NCBI GenBank assembly: GCA_035547755.1
Contig: DASZUG010000028.1
Span: 22,852-86,851 of the forward strand
Reading direction: 5' to 3'
Source of the DNA: Mesorhizobium_L sp035547755
Lineage (GTDB): Bacteria > Pseudomonadota > Alphaproteobacteria > Rhizobiales > Rhizobiaceae
Length of the DNA: 64,000 nucleotides
Both the position numbers and the translations under genes were made by a program. This document shows, one piece after another, positions 51,537 to 59,837 of this stretch. Numbering within the stretch: the first letter of the stretch is position 1; the number at the start of each line of letters is the position of its first letter. The notes beneath the pieces are model-generated. The model saw nothing but the letters and a program-made list of their open reading frames with translations, had not been told where the DNA came from and did not search any database.

Positions 51537-53189
51537 CTATGAAATGTAGGCCATGTAGGGGCTGATGACGCTGCGCACCGGCACCTGGACGATGGCCGGC
51601 TTGCCGCTGGCGATTGCGTCTTTCACGGCCTCGTGGATCTCCTGGGCGTTGTGCGCCAAATAACCCCGTCCGCCGAGCCCTTCGGCCACCTTGCCCCAGT
51701 CGCGCCTGGGCAGGTTCATCTGATAGGTTTCGCCGAAGCTTTGTTTCTGCGGCAAGGCGATGGCGCCCCACATCTCGTCGTCCAGGACCACGACGACCAA
51801 AGCCCGTCCGTAACGCTCCGCCGTGTCCAGTTCCGCGACGTGGAAGCCGACGCCGCCGTCGCCGACAAAGACGATGACCGGTGCATCAGGGTCGGCGAAG
51901 CTTGCGCCGACGCCATAGGGAAGTTCCGCGCCGAGCGCGCCAGACTGACCGGCGCGCAAATAATGGCCAGGCGTCGAAATGCGCAGCCGTGCATCGGCCC
52001 AGAAATCGATATTGCCGTGCGAACTGACGAAGATGGTATTGTCCGGCGCGGCGTCGGCGACCGCATCGATGGCGGCAATGGGATGAATGCCGGTATTGTC
52101 GCTTTCGCCCAGTTGCGCTTTGCGCTCCTTTCGCCAGCCCGCGATCAGCCCGTCGCTCCAGCCGCGACCGGTTTCAAGCGGCGGCATTTCGGCAAGGGCC
52201 TCGAGGAAAGCGGCAGGAGATGCGGCGATGGCGATATTGGCACGGCGGTTGCGATGCAGCAATTCCGGGTCCGAGCAGACCTGAACGATACGCGCATCCG
52301 CACCGACAGTATCGCCGAATTCCAGGTCGAATTCGAAATGATGGCCGAGGAGAAGGATGCAGTCGGCTTCCTTCATGGCCCGGCGCAGCGTGGCGTTGCA
52401 GGGCGAATAGGCCGGTCCTATCCAGCGCGGATGCCGCTCGTCGATGATGCCGCGCGCCAGCCGCAAGGTGGTGAAGGCCAGCCCATGCCTGTCGATGGCG
52501 TCGGCGATGCGGCCGGAACGGGTCCAGAACAATTCGTCGCCGAGGATCAGCAGCGGCCGTTTCGCGGCTCGGATCAATGAAGCCGCGGCTTCCATGTCGC
52601 AAGGCGATAGGCCGGGGACGCTCGGGCGCGGCGGCGATACGCCCGCTGGCGTCTTCTTCAGCGGCGCGGCCAGAATATCGGAGGGGACCTCGATGAAGAC
52701 CGGGCCGGGCCGTCCCGCCCACATCTTGCGCCAGGCGATGTCGAGATATTCCTGCAGCCGGTCGGGATCGGTGCAGCGCGCCGCCCATTTCGTTACCCCT
52801 TTCAGGACCGGCAGCGTCTCATAGGCCATGCCGCCGCCGCGCTCCGCCGAACGGGTCGCGGCCTGCGCGCCGATGACGATCAGCGGCGTACCGGCAAGCA
52901 TGGCGACCATGCAGGGGGTAACGGTATTGGTGACGCCCGGACCCAGCGTGACGATCGCCGCGCCCGCCCTTCCGGTCACACGCGACTGTGCTTCCGCCAT
53001 GAAGCAGGCGGCCGCCTCATGACGCGTATGGATCAGCCGCAGGCCGTGATGCGCCGCGGCCCGATAGACCGGATTGATAGGGCCGCCGGAGACGGAAAAA
53101 AGATTTCCTATACCTGCGGCTTTCAGCCATGCGACGATGGCTCCTCCACCACTCATGGCTTCGTCTGAGGATTTGCTTTTAGTAGGCAC
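51537..53189 (-). CDS. Thiamine-diphosphate-dependent enzyme, acetolactate-synthase/benzoylformate-decarboxylase type
   Basis: About 550 residues with three ThDP domains. The N-terminal domain has the activating Glu in LIHTRHEAAACFMAEAQSR; the middle domain is about 190-330; the C-terminal ThDP motif starts VFVGDGGVGFHVAELDTAERYG and ends VVLDDEMWG, where the usual metal-binding NN is DD. It probably decarboxylates or ligates a 2-keto acid from the island's pathway; no exact substrate. GTG 53189 is chosen because GGGGGAAAG lies just upstream; ATG 53204 and ATG 53156 are in frame. Overlaps the SDR gene end. Confidence 0.9.
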   Translation of the reverse strand: MPTKSKSSDEAMSGGGAIVAWLKAAGIGNLFSVSGGPINPVYRAAAHHGLRLIHTRHEAAACFMAEAQSRVTGRAGAAIVTLGPGVTNTVTPCMVAMLAGTPLIVIGAQAATRSAERGGGMAYETLPVLKGVTKWAARCTDPDRLQEYLDIAWRKMWAGRPGPVFIEVPSDILAAPLKKTPAGVSPPRPSVPGLSPCDMEAAASLIRAAKRPLLILGDELFWTRSGRIADAIDRHGLAFTTLRLARGIIDERHPRWIGPAYSPCNATLRRAMKEADCILLLGHHFEFDLEFGDTVGADARIVQVCSDPELLHRNRRANIAIAASPAAFLEALAEMPPLETGRGWSDGLIAGWRKERKAQLGESDNTGIHPIAAIDAVADAAPDNTIFVSSHGNIDFWADARLRISTPGHYLRAGQSGALGAELPYGVGASFADPDAPVIVFVGDGGVGFHVAELDTAERYGRALVVVVLDDEMWGAIALPQKQSFGETYQMNLPRRDWGKVAEGLGGRGYLAHNAQEIHEAVKDAIASGKPAIVQVPVRSVISPYMAYIS

Positions 53190-53967
53190 GCGACTTTCCC
53201 CCATCGAGGGCGATGGCCGTGCCGGTCACGAACCCGGCGCGCTCGGAAGCAAGCACGGCGACCATGGCGCCGAAGTCACCGGGGTCGCCGAATTTCCCGA
53301 CCGGCACCTCGTCCAGCCACAGCGCTTCGGCTGCGGCGCGGTCGATGCCGTGACGTTCCATGCTGGCGCGGATGAGGTCTTCCATGCGGTCGGTCGCGAA
53401 CGGACCGGGGCAGAGGCAGTTGACCATGATGTTCTCATGAGCGAACTCGATGGACAACGATTTCGCCAGTCCGACCACGGCGAGCCGGAGCGAATCCGAC
53501 AGTACCATATGGGGCTGGACGATCTTTACCCCGACCGTGGTGACGAAGATGATGCGGCCCCAGCCTCCCGCCTGCATATAAGGCAGCACGGCATGTGAAA
53601 GATCGACCAGAGGCAACAGCGTCTCGTTGAGCGCCTGCTCCCATGCCTCGCGGGATATGCCGAGGAAAGGGCCCGAGGCGGGGCCGCCGGTATTGCCGAC
53701 GAAGACGTCGAGCCCGCCGAACCGGTTCGCCACAGCATCGACGCCGGCCTTCAGGGTGTGAGGATCGCCCAGGTCCATCGGCACGGCCAACGCTTCGGCG
53801 GCTCCGGCGTCGCGAAGCTCCGCGACCAGCGCCTGCATCGCCTCGGCATTGCGCCCGGCCACCGCGATCCGGACGCCTTCGGCCGCCAGCGCCAATGCGG
53901 ACGCTCTCCCAAGGCCGCGCGAGGCCGCCGTGACCAGCGCACGCTTGCCGTGCAAACCAAGCTCCAT
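53179..53967 (-). CDS. Short-chain dehydrogenase/reductase, atypical
   Basis: 262-residue SDR. The cofactor motif is LVTAASRGLGRA (TGxxxGxG type), then VGNTGGPASGPF. Where classic SDRs have YxxxK, this one reads PHMVLSDSLRLAVVGLAKSL, so no Tyr-x-x-x-Lys pair; this matches a subgroup of FabG-like SDRs recalled with PxxVLSNxxR. The C-terminal GTAIALDGGKSRAY is normal. Start at ATG 53967 with CGAGGCAC upstream. First gene of the unit and the promoter-proximal one after site 3. Confidence 0.9.
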   Translation of the reverse strand: MELGLHGKRALVTAASRGLGRASALALAAEGVRIAVAGRNAEAMQALVAELRDAGAAEALAVPMDLGDPHTLKAGVDAVANRFGGLDVFVGNTGGPASGPFLGISREAWEQALNETLLPLVDLSHAVLPYMQAGGWGRIIFVTTVGVKIVQPHMVLSDSLRLAVVGLAKSLSIEFAHENIMVNCLCPGPFATDRMEDLIRASMERHGIDRAAAEALWLDEVPVGKFGDPGDFGAMVAVLASERAGFVTGTAIALDGGKSRAY

Positions 53968-54049
53968 GTGCCTCGTTCCGCCGTTGAACTTGAATCTGGC
54001 TATCATCGTGTAAACAGTGTGTCAATTTCTGTGGACAATCTTTTTTAAT

Positions 54050-54059
54050 TTGCATACAA
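54050..54059. promoter_or_regulatory. Candidate GntR operator, site 3 (SDR unit promoter)
   Basis: TTGCATACAA, 83 bp upstream of the SDR start on its non-coding strand. GTGGACAATC and a T-run precede it, as with GTCCACAATC before site 2. Confidence 0.65.
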
Positions 54060-54197
54060 AATCCTGATCGAAAAGCATCGCCATTTATCGCCCGTCGCCG
54101 ATCCGGCGGGGCGCGCATGCCCAAACCAAAGCCGTCACGGCCGGGCTTTTCTTACGAAATCGTATGATTGCCGCTAATTGTCATCAAGCGAACGGGC

Positions 54198-54228
54198 ACT
54201 AGCATTCCAGGCGCCATGGAATGCTAGT
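54198..54228. promoter_or_regulatory. 31-bp near-perfect palindrome upstream of the membrane-protein gene
   Basis: The arms ACTAGCATTCCA and TGGAATGCTAGT are exact 12-bp inverted repeats around a 7-nt centre (GGCGCCA). The palindrome ends 27 bp before the start codon of the next gene, so it could be an operator or an RNA hairpin in the leader. Confidence 0.7.
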
Positions 54229-54255
54229 CTCGACGCAAACGACAAGGAAAGCATA

Positions 54256-55053
54256 ATGAAGGAGCATTTGAGCAAAGTCCCGGAAGTGGTGCTGACCTTC
54301 TGGATCGTCAAGATCGCGGCGACGACACTCGGCGAAACCGGTGGGGATGCGGTTACGATGACCTGGCTGCATGCGGACAAGAACGCGCACAATGGCGGTT
54401 ATTTGATCGGTACGCTTATCTTTGCCGTCGTGTTCATTGCGGCGGTCGCAATCCAGATTATGCTAAAAAAATTCAATCCCTGGGCCTATTGGGCAGCGAT
54501 CGTCGCATCCACCACCGTCGGCACCGCGCTGGCCGATATGGTCGATCGGTCGCTCGGCATAGGCTATCCGGGCGGCGTCGCGATCCTGATCGCCTGTGTC
54601 CTTCTTTCACTGGCGTTGTGGTATCTGGCGCTGGGCTCGATCGACGTCCGCACGGTGGCGGCGCCGAAAGTCGAGATATTCTACTGGATCACCATCACCT
54701 TTTCGCAGACGCTGGGCACCGCGCTCGGCGACTGGATGGCCGACTCGGCCGGCACGGGTTATGCCGGCGGAGCTTTGATCTTCGCAGCTGGATTGGTGAT
54801 ACTCGCCGCCCTTTACTATTGGACAAGCATCTCCCGCGTCTTCCTCTTCTGGGCAGCTTTCATCCTGACGCGGCCTCTCGGCGCGACGGTTGGCGATTTC
54901 CTCGACAAGCCCTTCAATCATGGCGGGCTGGATCTTAGCCGGCCGCTCGCTTCCGCCGTTATCGCGGCCTTCATCATCCTGTGCGTCTTCGTCCTGCCGC
55001 AGCGGCCTGGCCGTCATCCGGGGGAAACCGCCAGCACGGGATCGATTGCCTGA
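54256..55053 (+). CDS. COG4705-type membrane protein with four internal repeats
   Basis: 265 residues, about eight to nine membrane helices. Four homologous TxGxxxGD segments are visible: TLGETGGDAV, TVGTALADMVD, TLGTALGDWMAD and PLGATVGDFLD, roughly 60 residues apart, so the protein is built from a repeated two-helix unit. Acidic residues inside membrane repeats suggest a cation or other ion path, but no function is known to me. Start at ATG 54256 after AAGGAAAGCATA; the longer frame upstream runs through the palindrome. Confidence 0.85.
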   Translation: MKEHLSKVPEVVLTFWIVKIAATTLGETGGDAVTMTWLHADKNAHNGGYLIGTLIFAVVFIAAVAIQIMLKKFNPWAYWAAIVASTTVGTALADMVDRSLGIGYPGGVAILIACVLLSLALWYLALGSIDVRTVAAPKVEIFYWITITFSQTLGTALGDWMADSAGTGYAGGALIFAAGLVILAALYYWTSISRVFLFWAAFILTRPLGATVGDFLDKPFNHGGLDLSRPLASAVIAAFIILCVFVLPQRPGRHPGETASTGSIA

Positions 55054-55073
55054 ACAATCAGCGGTCGCCCGAC

Positions 55074-56117
55074 TTACGTCGCCACCCTGACGCAGCCGTC
55101 CTTTCCGACGAAGTGCGTCAGGGCGCCAGTCCGGATCATGTAATTCACATGCGCGTGGGCTTCGCTGAACGCAAAGCTCATCTGGTGCGGATCGAGCGCG
55201 CGGCTGAAAAGGATCGGCACGATCTCCGCGACGGTACGCGGTCTTTCTCGGCAGGCGTCCTCGATCAGGCGGCAGCGCGCCGCATGATGGTCGGCGAGTT
55301 CCTCGCAGCGCTCATGCAGGCCATGGAAGGGCAATTGGTGGCCTGGCAGGACGAGGGTTTCCGCCGGAATATTCTCCTGGATGGAGCGCAGCGAGCGAAG
55401 GTAGAGCCCAAGCGGATCGCCGTCCGGCTCGACGGCCCACACGCTGATATTGGGCGAAATCTTGGCAATCACTTGATCCGCGGCGAGGAAGAAATTATCC
55501 GCCGGACAATAGAACATGAGCTGTTCCGGCGCATGCCCGTCTCCCGAAATGACCTCGAAGTTGCGTTCGCCGAGCTTCAAGGCGTCGCCATCGACGAGGC
55601 GCAGAAATGTCGGTGGCAGCGGCGTCACCATCTTGAGGTAACGGTGCCCCTGTGACGTCACGAGATCGACGGCGTCCGCCGTCATGCCGTGCCGCTCATA
55701 AAAATCGCGATAGGGCTTCGCATCGAGCGCGCCGGGCCTGAGCGAAATGTTGATGCAGCCGAGATAGGAGGTCTGGCTGGTCAGCAGCGGAATATCGAGC
55801 TTTTGGCAGAGCCAACCGGCGAGGCCGATATGATCGGGATGGTAATGGCTGACGATCAGCCGCGTAATACGCCTGCCCGCCAGCGGGCCCGACAGGAGAG
55901 CCTGCCAAACCTCCTTCGTCGTGTTGTCGCCGATGCCGGTATCGAGAACCGCCCAGCCATCGCCATCATCGATGGCGTAGATGTTTACGTGATCGAGCCG
56001 GAAGGGAAGAGGAATACGAGCCCAAAGAACCCCGGGCGCGACCTCGATCGCTTCCCCGGCGCCGGGTGGTTCGGCAAAGGGAAAAGAAAGCCCCGTTTCA
56101 TCCGGCCTGCTAACCAT
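55074..56117 (-). CDS. Metallo-beta-lactamase-fold hydrolase
   Basis: 347 residues with the full metal motif SHYHPDHIGLAGWL, VLDTGIGD before it and GDGHAPEQLMFYC after it. Likely a soluble glyoxalase II-like or lactonase-like hydrolase; substrate unknown. Convergent with the membrane-protein gene (20-bp gap). It lies 123 bp downstream of the diguanylate cyclase on the same strand. Confidence 0.93.
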   Translation of the reverse strand: MVSRPDETGLSFPFAEPPGAGEAIEVAPGVLWARIPLPFRLDHVNIYAIDDGDGWAVLDTGIGDNTTKEVWQALLSGPLAGRRITRLIVSHYHPDHIGLAGWLCQKLDIPLLTSQTSYLGCINISLRPGALDAKPYRDFYERHGMTADAVDLVTSQGHRYLKMVTPLPPTFLRLVDGDALKLGERNFEVISGDGHAPEQLMFYCPADNFFLAADQVIAKISPNISVWAVEPDGDPLGLYLRSLRSIQENIPAETLVLPGHQLPFHGLHERCEELADHHAARCRLIEDACRERPRTVAEIVPILFSRALDPHQMSFAFSEAHAHVNYMIRTGALTHFVGKDGCVRVAT

Positions 56118-56240
56118 GGAAGGTTCTACCCTGTTTCAGGAAATCGGGCGCGGGCCGCCCGGCGGCTGTCCCGGAAGACATCCGCCCCTGTTCACCATTC
56201 CTGAAAGGCGCTGTAAACCCCTTGGCTTCTTCCCGAAGCG

Positions 56241-57320
56241 TTATTCGGTTTTGTAGAGAAGCCAGTTTTTCCGCGATGGCGGCTGTCCCTGCTGCTTCAG
56301 ATGGAGCGTGACCTGGTTTCGGCCACCAGCCTTGGACGCGTACATCGCCTTGTCGGCCTTGCGGTAAAGGTCTTCGGCGCTTGTCGCATCGGCCGCCATG
56401 CAGACGCCGAGCGACATGCTGATCGGGCCACAATTCCTGCCCGTTTCCCGATCGATGAAGACGCCGCGTTCGGTCGCGCGGCGGACCTCTTCCGCGAGCG
56501 CGGCGACGGATGGTTCGCTCAACCCTTCGAGGACGAAGGCGAACTCTTCCCCGCCCGTGCGCGCGATGAAGACGTCGCGAGGCAGGCTGACCTTCAAGAG
56601 CTTCGCGATCGACTGGATGATCCGGTCGCCGGCGGGATGGCCGAACTGGTCGTTGATGCGTTTGAAATTGTCGATATCGGCGACGATCAGCGCGCCGAAC
56701 AGGATATTCTGCTGGCTCTCGTAGATTTTCGCCATCTTTTCGTCGAAGGCGCGCCTGTTCCACAAATCGGTCAGCGGGTCGGTCTCGGAAAGCTTCTTGT
56801 ATTCTTCCAATTTCGCCCTCAGCGTCTCGAGCTCCGCCGATTTGTCCGCGATCGAAGAGGCGATGTCGTTGCCGTGACTGATGGTGGCATCCGTCGCCGA
56901 TGCCATGACGTCCACGACCTTTTCGAGGAGTTCACGGGTCAGAGAGGCCCGATTCCTGATGCCGCTGGATGTCTCGCCGAGGAATTGGTTGTAGCTTTCG
57001 AGCGACTTCTTTTCCTTGAGGAGAAGAAGCATTACTTCTTCTATCTTGTTCTCGACCGTATTGCGGGCGTCTTCGACGATCGATCGCCCGCGGACGTGTT
57101 TGAGGTGGCGGTTGCCGATGTCGTCCAGGGCTTCCTGCGTGGCTTGCCCAGCCAAATCGAGGATATCGGACACCAGTTCGCGATTTGATCCGGTATAGGC
57201 TTCGTAGAAAAGTTCATAATTGCGCGGCAACCCCGCCACGCCCATCTGCTGCATCGTCGTTGCGATCTTCCCGGCGATATCGATTGTGGGGCCGGTTCCC
57301 CACTCCGATGGCTGTAGCAC
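56241..57320 (-). CDS. Diguanylate cyclase (GGDEF domain)
   Basis: 359 residues. An N-terminal all-helical sensory part (about 1-180, with coiled coil AELETLRAKLEEYKKLSETDPLTDLWNRRAF leading into the domain, best-known form) is followed by a GGDEF domain with RTGGEEFAF near residue 263. It makes cyclic di-GMP. The RxxD inhibitory site normally five residues before GGEEF reads PRDV, so product inhibition may be absent. No membrane segment. Divergent from the MarR-acetyltransferase gene. Confidence 0.94.
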   Translation of the reverse strand: MLQPSEWGTGPTIDIAGKIATTMQQMGVAGLPRNYELFYEAYTGSNRELVSDILDLAGQATQEALDDIGNRHLKHVRGRSIVEDARNTVENKIEEVMLLLLKEKKSLESYNQFLGETSSGIRNRASLTRELLEKVVDVMASATDATISHGNDIASSIADKSAELETLRAKLEEYKKLSETDPLTDLWNRRAFDEKMAKIYESQQNILFGALIVADIDNFKRINDQFGHPAGDRIIQSIAKLLKVSLPRDVFIARTGGEEFAFVLEGLSEPSVAALAEEVRRATERGVFIDRETGRNCGPISMSLGVCMAADATSAEDLYRKADKAMYASKAGGRNQVTLHLKQQGQPPSRKNWLLYKTE

Positions 57321-57473
57321 CTTCTATCACCCCCAAAAACCCAAGCTCCGCCCGAGCAAGATGGCCGTCATGCCTATGGGTTTCCTGCAATGGATAAGGT
57401 CAATAGAGCTAACGCCCAGTTAAACTTCCGGTATTTCTGAAAAACGACTACAACCGAAAAACCAAAATTTTAC

Positions 57474-57486
57474 TGGACTCAGTCCA
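57474..57486. promoter_or_regulatory. Palindrome, likely MarR operator
   Basis: TGGACTCAGTCCA is a perfect 6-bp inverted repeat with one central base, 40 bp upstream of the MarR-GNAT start. MarR proteins often bind such short dyads over their own promoter. Confidence 0.6.
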
Positions 57487-57526
57487 ATAAATGCGCTTTC
57501 GTCCGGCTAACGAAGGGAGGTTTGCG

Positions 57527-58453
57527 ATGCTGAACGAATTCGCTGACCAAATTGCGGGCGTCAGGCGTTTCAACCGTTTCTACACCCGCACGGCAGGGTT
57601 CCTGAATGAGACGCTGACGCTCAGCGACTACACGCTGACGGAAGCGCGAGTGCTGTTCGAGCTTGGACACTGTAGCAGGTTAAGCGCCGCCGAACTCGCC
57701 AAGGATCTCGTATTGGATGCCGCTTATCTTGCGCGGATATTGAAGAGATTCGCAGAGGCCGGACTCGTGGTATCGGAGGCGGATCCCGAGGACGGAAGAC
57801 GGCGGCTGCTCGAACTGACCGAAGCTGGACGTGAAGCGTTCATCGATCTTCAAAGGCGCGCCGACCGCGATATCGCTCGGCTGCTCAATCCCCTCGCGCC
57901 CGAGCGGCGCGCAGATCTTGTGCAGGCCATGCATGTTATTGAAAGCGAATTGGCGGACCGGAAAGGCGAAACGGGCGAGATCATCCTGCGGCCCCACAGA
58001 GTCGGCGATATGGGTTGGATCATTCACCGTCAGGCAGTGCTCTACGCCGAGGAATATGGCTGGGACGTCACCTACGAGGGCCTGATCGCCCAAATCTGCG
58101 GCGATTTCATCAAAAAATTCATCCCCGGCAAGGAATTCTGCTGGGTCGCCGAACAGCAAGGCCGGATTCTCGGTTCGGTTTTCCTCGTCCGCCAAGACGA
58201 CAGGACCGGAAAACTGCGACTCCTTTACGTCGAGCCGTCCGCGCGCGGCTCAGGGCTCGGCAAGCGCCTCGTGGCGGCCTGCATCGACGGCGCGCGCGGG
58301 GCCGGCTACGGCAAGCTGGTATTGTGGACCAACGATGTCCTCGCCGCCGCGCGCGGCATCTACCAGCGCGCGGGCTTCCGACTCGTCGAGGAAGAGAGGC
58401 ACCACAGTTTCGGAAAGGATCTGGTCGGCCAGAACTGGGAGCTCGACTTGTAA
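57527..58453 (+). CDS. MarR-type regulator fused to GNAT acetyltransferase
   Basis: 308 residues: an N-terminal MarR winged helix (about 1-145; LSAAELAKDLVLDAAYLARILKRFAEAGLV with the DGRRRLLELTEAG wing) and a C-terminal GNAT domain (about 150-308; LRLLYVEPSARGSGLGKRLV is the acetyl-CoA loop, RAGFRLVEEERHH the end). A known fusion type that may sense a small molecule, acetylate it and derepress genes. ATG 57527 follows GGGAGGTTTGCG; the frame upstream is non-coding. The neighbouring palindrome suggests autoregulation. Confidence 0.93.
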   Translation: MLNEFADQIAGVRRFNRFYTRTAGFLNETLTLSDYTLTEARVLFELGHCSRLSAAELAKDLVLDAAYLARILKRFAEAGLVVSEADPEDGRRRLLELTEAGREAFIDLQRRADRDIARLLNPLAPERRADLVQAMHVIESELADRKGETGEIILRPHRVGDMGWIIHRQAVLYAEEYGWDVTYEGLIAQICGDFIKKFIPGKEFCWVAEQQGRILGSVFLVRQDDRTGKLRLLYVEPSARGSGLGKRLVAACIDGARGAGYGKLVLWTNDVLAAARGIYQRAGFRLVEEERHHSFGKDLVGQNWELDL

Positions 58454-58454
58454 T

Positions 58455-58673
58455 CTACCGCTGCCTCGCTTGCGACAACAGCCATATGAAGACGACCATC
58501 GCGGCCGTTCCCACGGCAAGTCCGATCGCTCCGCCATAATAGGCGCCGATATCGCCTCCAACTATGCTCCCGATCCCTCCACCGATGATGAGCAACAGGA
58601 CGGGAAACAGGCAGCCGACCACGCGAAACTCCGTTTTGAACCGACCGCGGTCAGTCTTTTCGTGCGGCATCAA
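58455..58673 (-). CDS. Small glycine-zipper membrane protein
   Basis: 72 residues: a charged N-terminal 16 (HEKTDRGRFKTEFR), then two hydrophobic segments separated by glycines, VVGCLFPVLLLIIGGGIGSIVGGDIGAYYGGAIGLAVGTAAMVVFIWLL (best-known form). The glycine-zipper pattern GxxxG suits helix packing in a membrane. It overlaps the end of the aminotransferase gene by 23 bp, so it is translationally linked. No family recognised. Confidence 0.7.
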   Translation of the reverse strand: MMPHEKTDRGRFKTEFRVVGCLFPVLLLIIGGGIGSIVGGDIGAYYGGAIGLAVGTAAMVVFIWLLSQARQR

Positions 58674-59763
58674 GCGCCCGCGGGAATTCCTCCGCGAAGA
58701 TGTTCATTTCCGCGGCGGGCCCCGTACTGATGCGGATGCAGCGATCGAGCGCCGGCGCCATCGGCTTGCGCACGAATACGCCGCGCTTGATGAGCGCCTG
58801 CATGAGCTTCGCGGCGAAGGCGCCGTCCGCGCCACAGTCGATCGAGACGAAATTGGCCGCCGACGGTAGCGCCGAAAGACCGTTTTCCCTGGCGATGGCT
58901 GCGATACGGTCACGGCAATCGGCGATCTTGCGGACCGTCCTGGCGAGATGCTCCTGGTCGGAAAGGGCGGCAAGGCAGGCCTCCTGGCTCATGCGCGTGA
59001 CGCCGAAATGGTTGCGGACCTTGTCGAAGGCCTTGATCATCTCCGCTTCTCCGATCGCATAGCCGCAGCGCAAACCGGCGAGCCCATACGCTTTGGAGAA
59101 CGTCCGCATCCGAAGAATGTTCGGGCGCGAAATGTCGAGCGGCGGCAGCGTTCCCGCCGGCGCGGTCTCGCCATAGGCCTCGTCGAGCACCAGAAGAGCG
59201 GTTGGTGGCAACGCTTCGATGAAGCGCGAAACGTCTTCCGCCGGCCACCAACTGCCCATCGGGTTGTCGGGATTGGCGAGATAGACGAGCGATGAATTTT
59301 CCCGCTCGACGGCGGCAAGCAGCCCCTCAAGGGATTCGCGGTCGCCCTCATAGGGCACGGTGACGAGCCTGCCGCCAAAGCCGGCCACATGATAGTTGAA
59401 GGTGGGATAGGCGCCGAGAGAGGTCACGACGGGAGCGTCATGCTCGACCATCAGGCGCACCACGAGGCCGAGCAATCCGTCTATGCCTTCACCGACCACG
59501 ACATTTTCCGGTTTGACGCCATGGTGCCGGGCAAGCGCCTCCTTGAGGTCGTGATTTTCCGGATCGCAATATTTCCACATCTCCGCCGCGGTTTCAGCCA
59601 TGCGGCTGATCACGCGCGGCGAGGGGCCGAAGCCGTTCTCATTGGCGCCGATCCGGGCGCGAAAAAGTTCCTTGCGCGCTCGCTCCTGTGCTTCGGGGCC
59701 AACGAAAGGAACCGTCGCGGGGAGCGATTGGGCAAGCGGGGTGAGGCGAGGGCGGTCGGACAT
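58651..59763 (-). CDS. hisC: Histidinol-phosphate aminotransferase-like PLP enzyme
   Basis: 370-residue fold-type I aminotransferase. Residues: NENGFGPSP near the N terminus, NPDNPMGSW, LVLDEAYGETA and the PLP-Lys motif RTFSKAYGLAGLRCGYAIG (Lys about 221), then RISTGPAAEMNIF. Best match is the HisC family, but no his genes are near and rhizobia carry several HisC-like paralogues, so an aromatic or other amino-acid transaminase is equally possible. It precedes the small membrane-protein gene on the same strand. Confidence 0.85.
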   Translation of the reverse strand: MSDRPRLTPLAQSLPATVPFVGPEAQERARKELFRARIGANENGFGPSPRVISRMAETAAEMWKYCDPENHDLKEALARHHGVKPENVVVGEGIDGLLGLVVRLMVEHDAPVVTSLGAYPTFNYHVAGFGGRLVTVPYEGDRESLEGLLAAVERENSSLVYLANPDNPMGSWWPAEDVSRFIEALPPTALLVLDEAYGETAPAGTLPPLDISRPNILRMRTFSKAYGLAGLRCGYAIGEAEMIKAFDKVRNHFGVTRMSQEACLAALSDQEHLARTVRKIADCRDRIAAIARENGLSALPSAANFVSIDCGADGAFAAKLMQALIKRGVFVRKPMAPALDRCIRISTGPAAEMNIFAEEFPRALDAARKD

Positions 59764-59837
59764 GGATAAGCCATCGTGTGAAGAACGACGCTGCCTACAC
59801 CATGCACGTCAAAAACGGAACCGGTCCCCTGCGTGAT

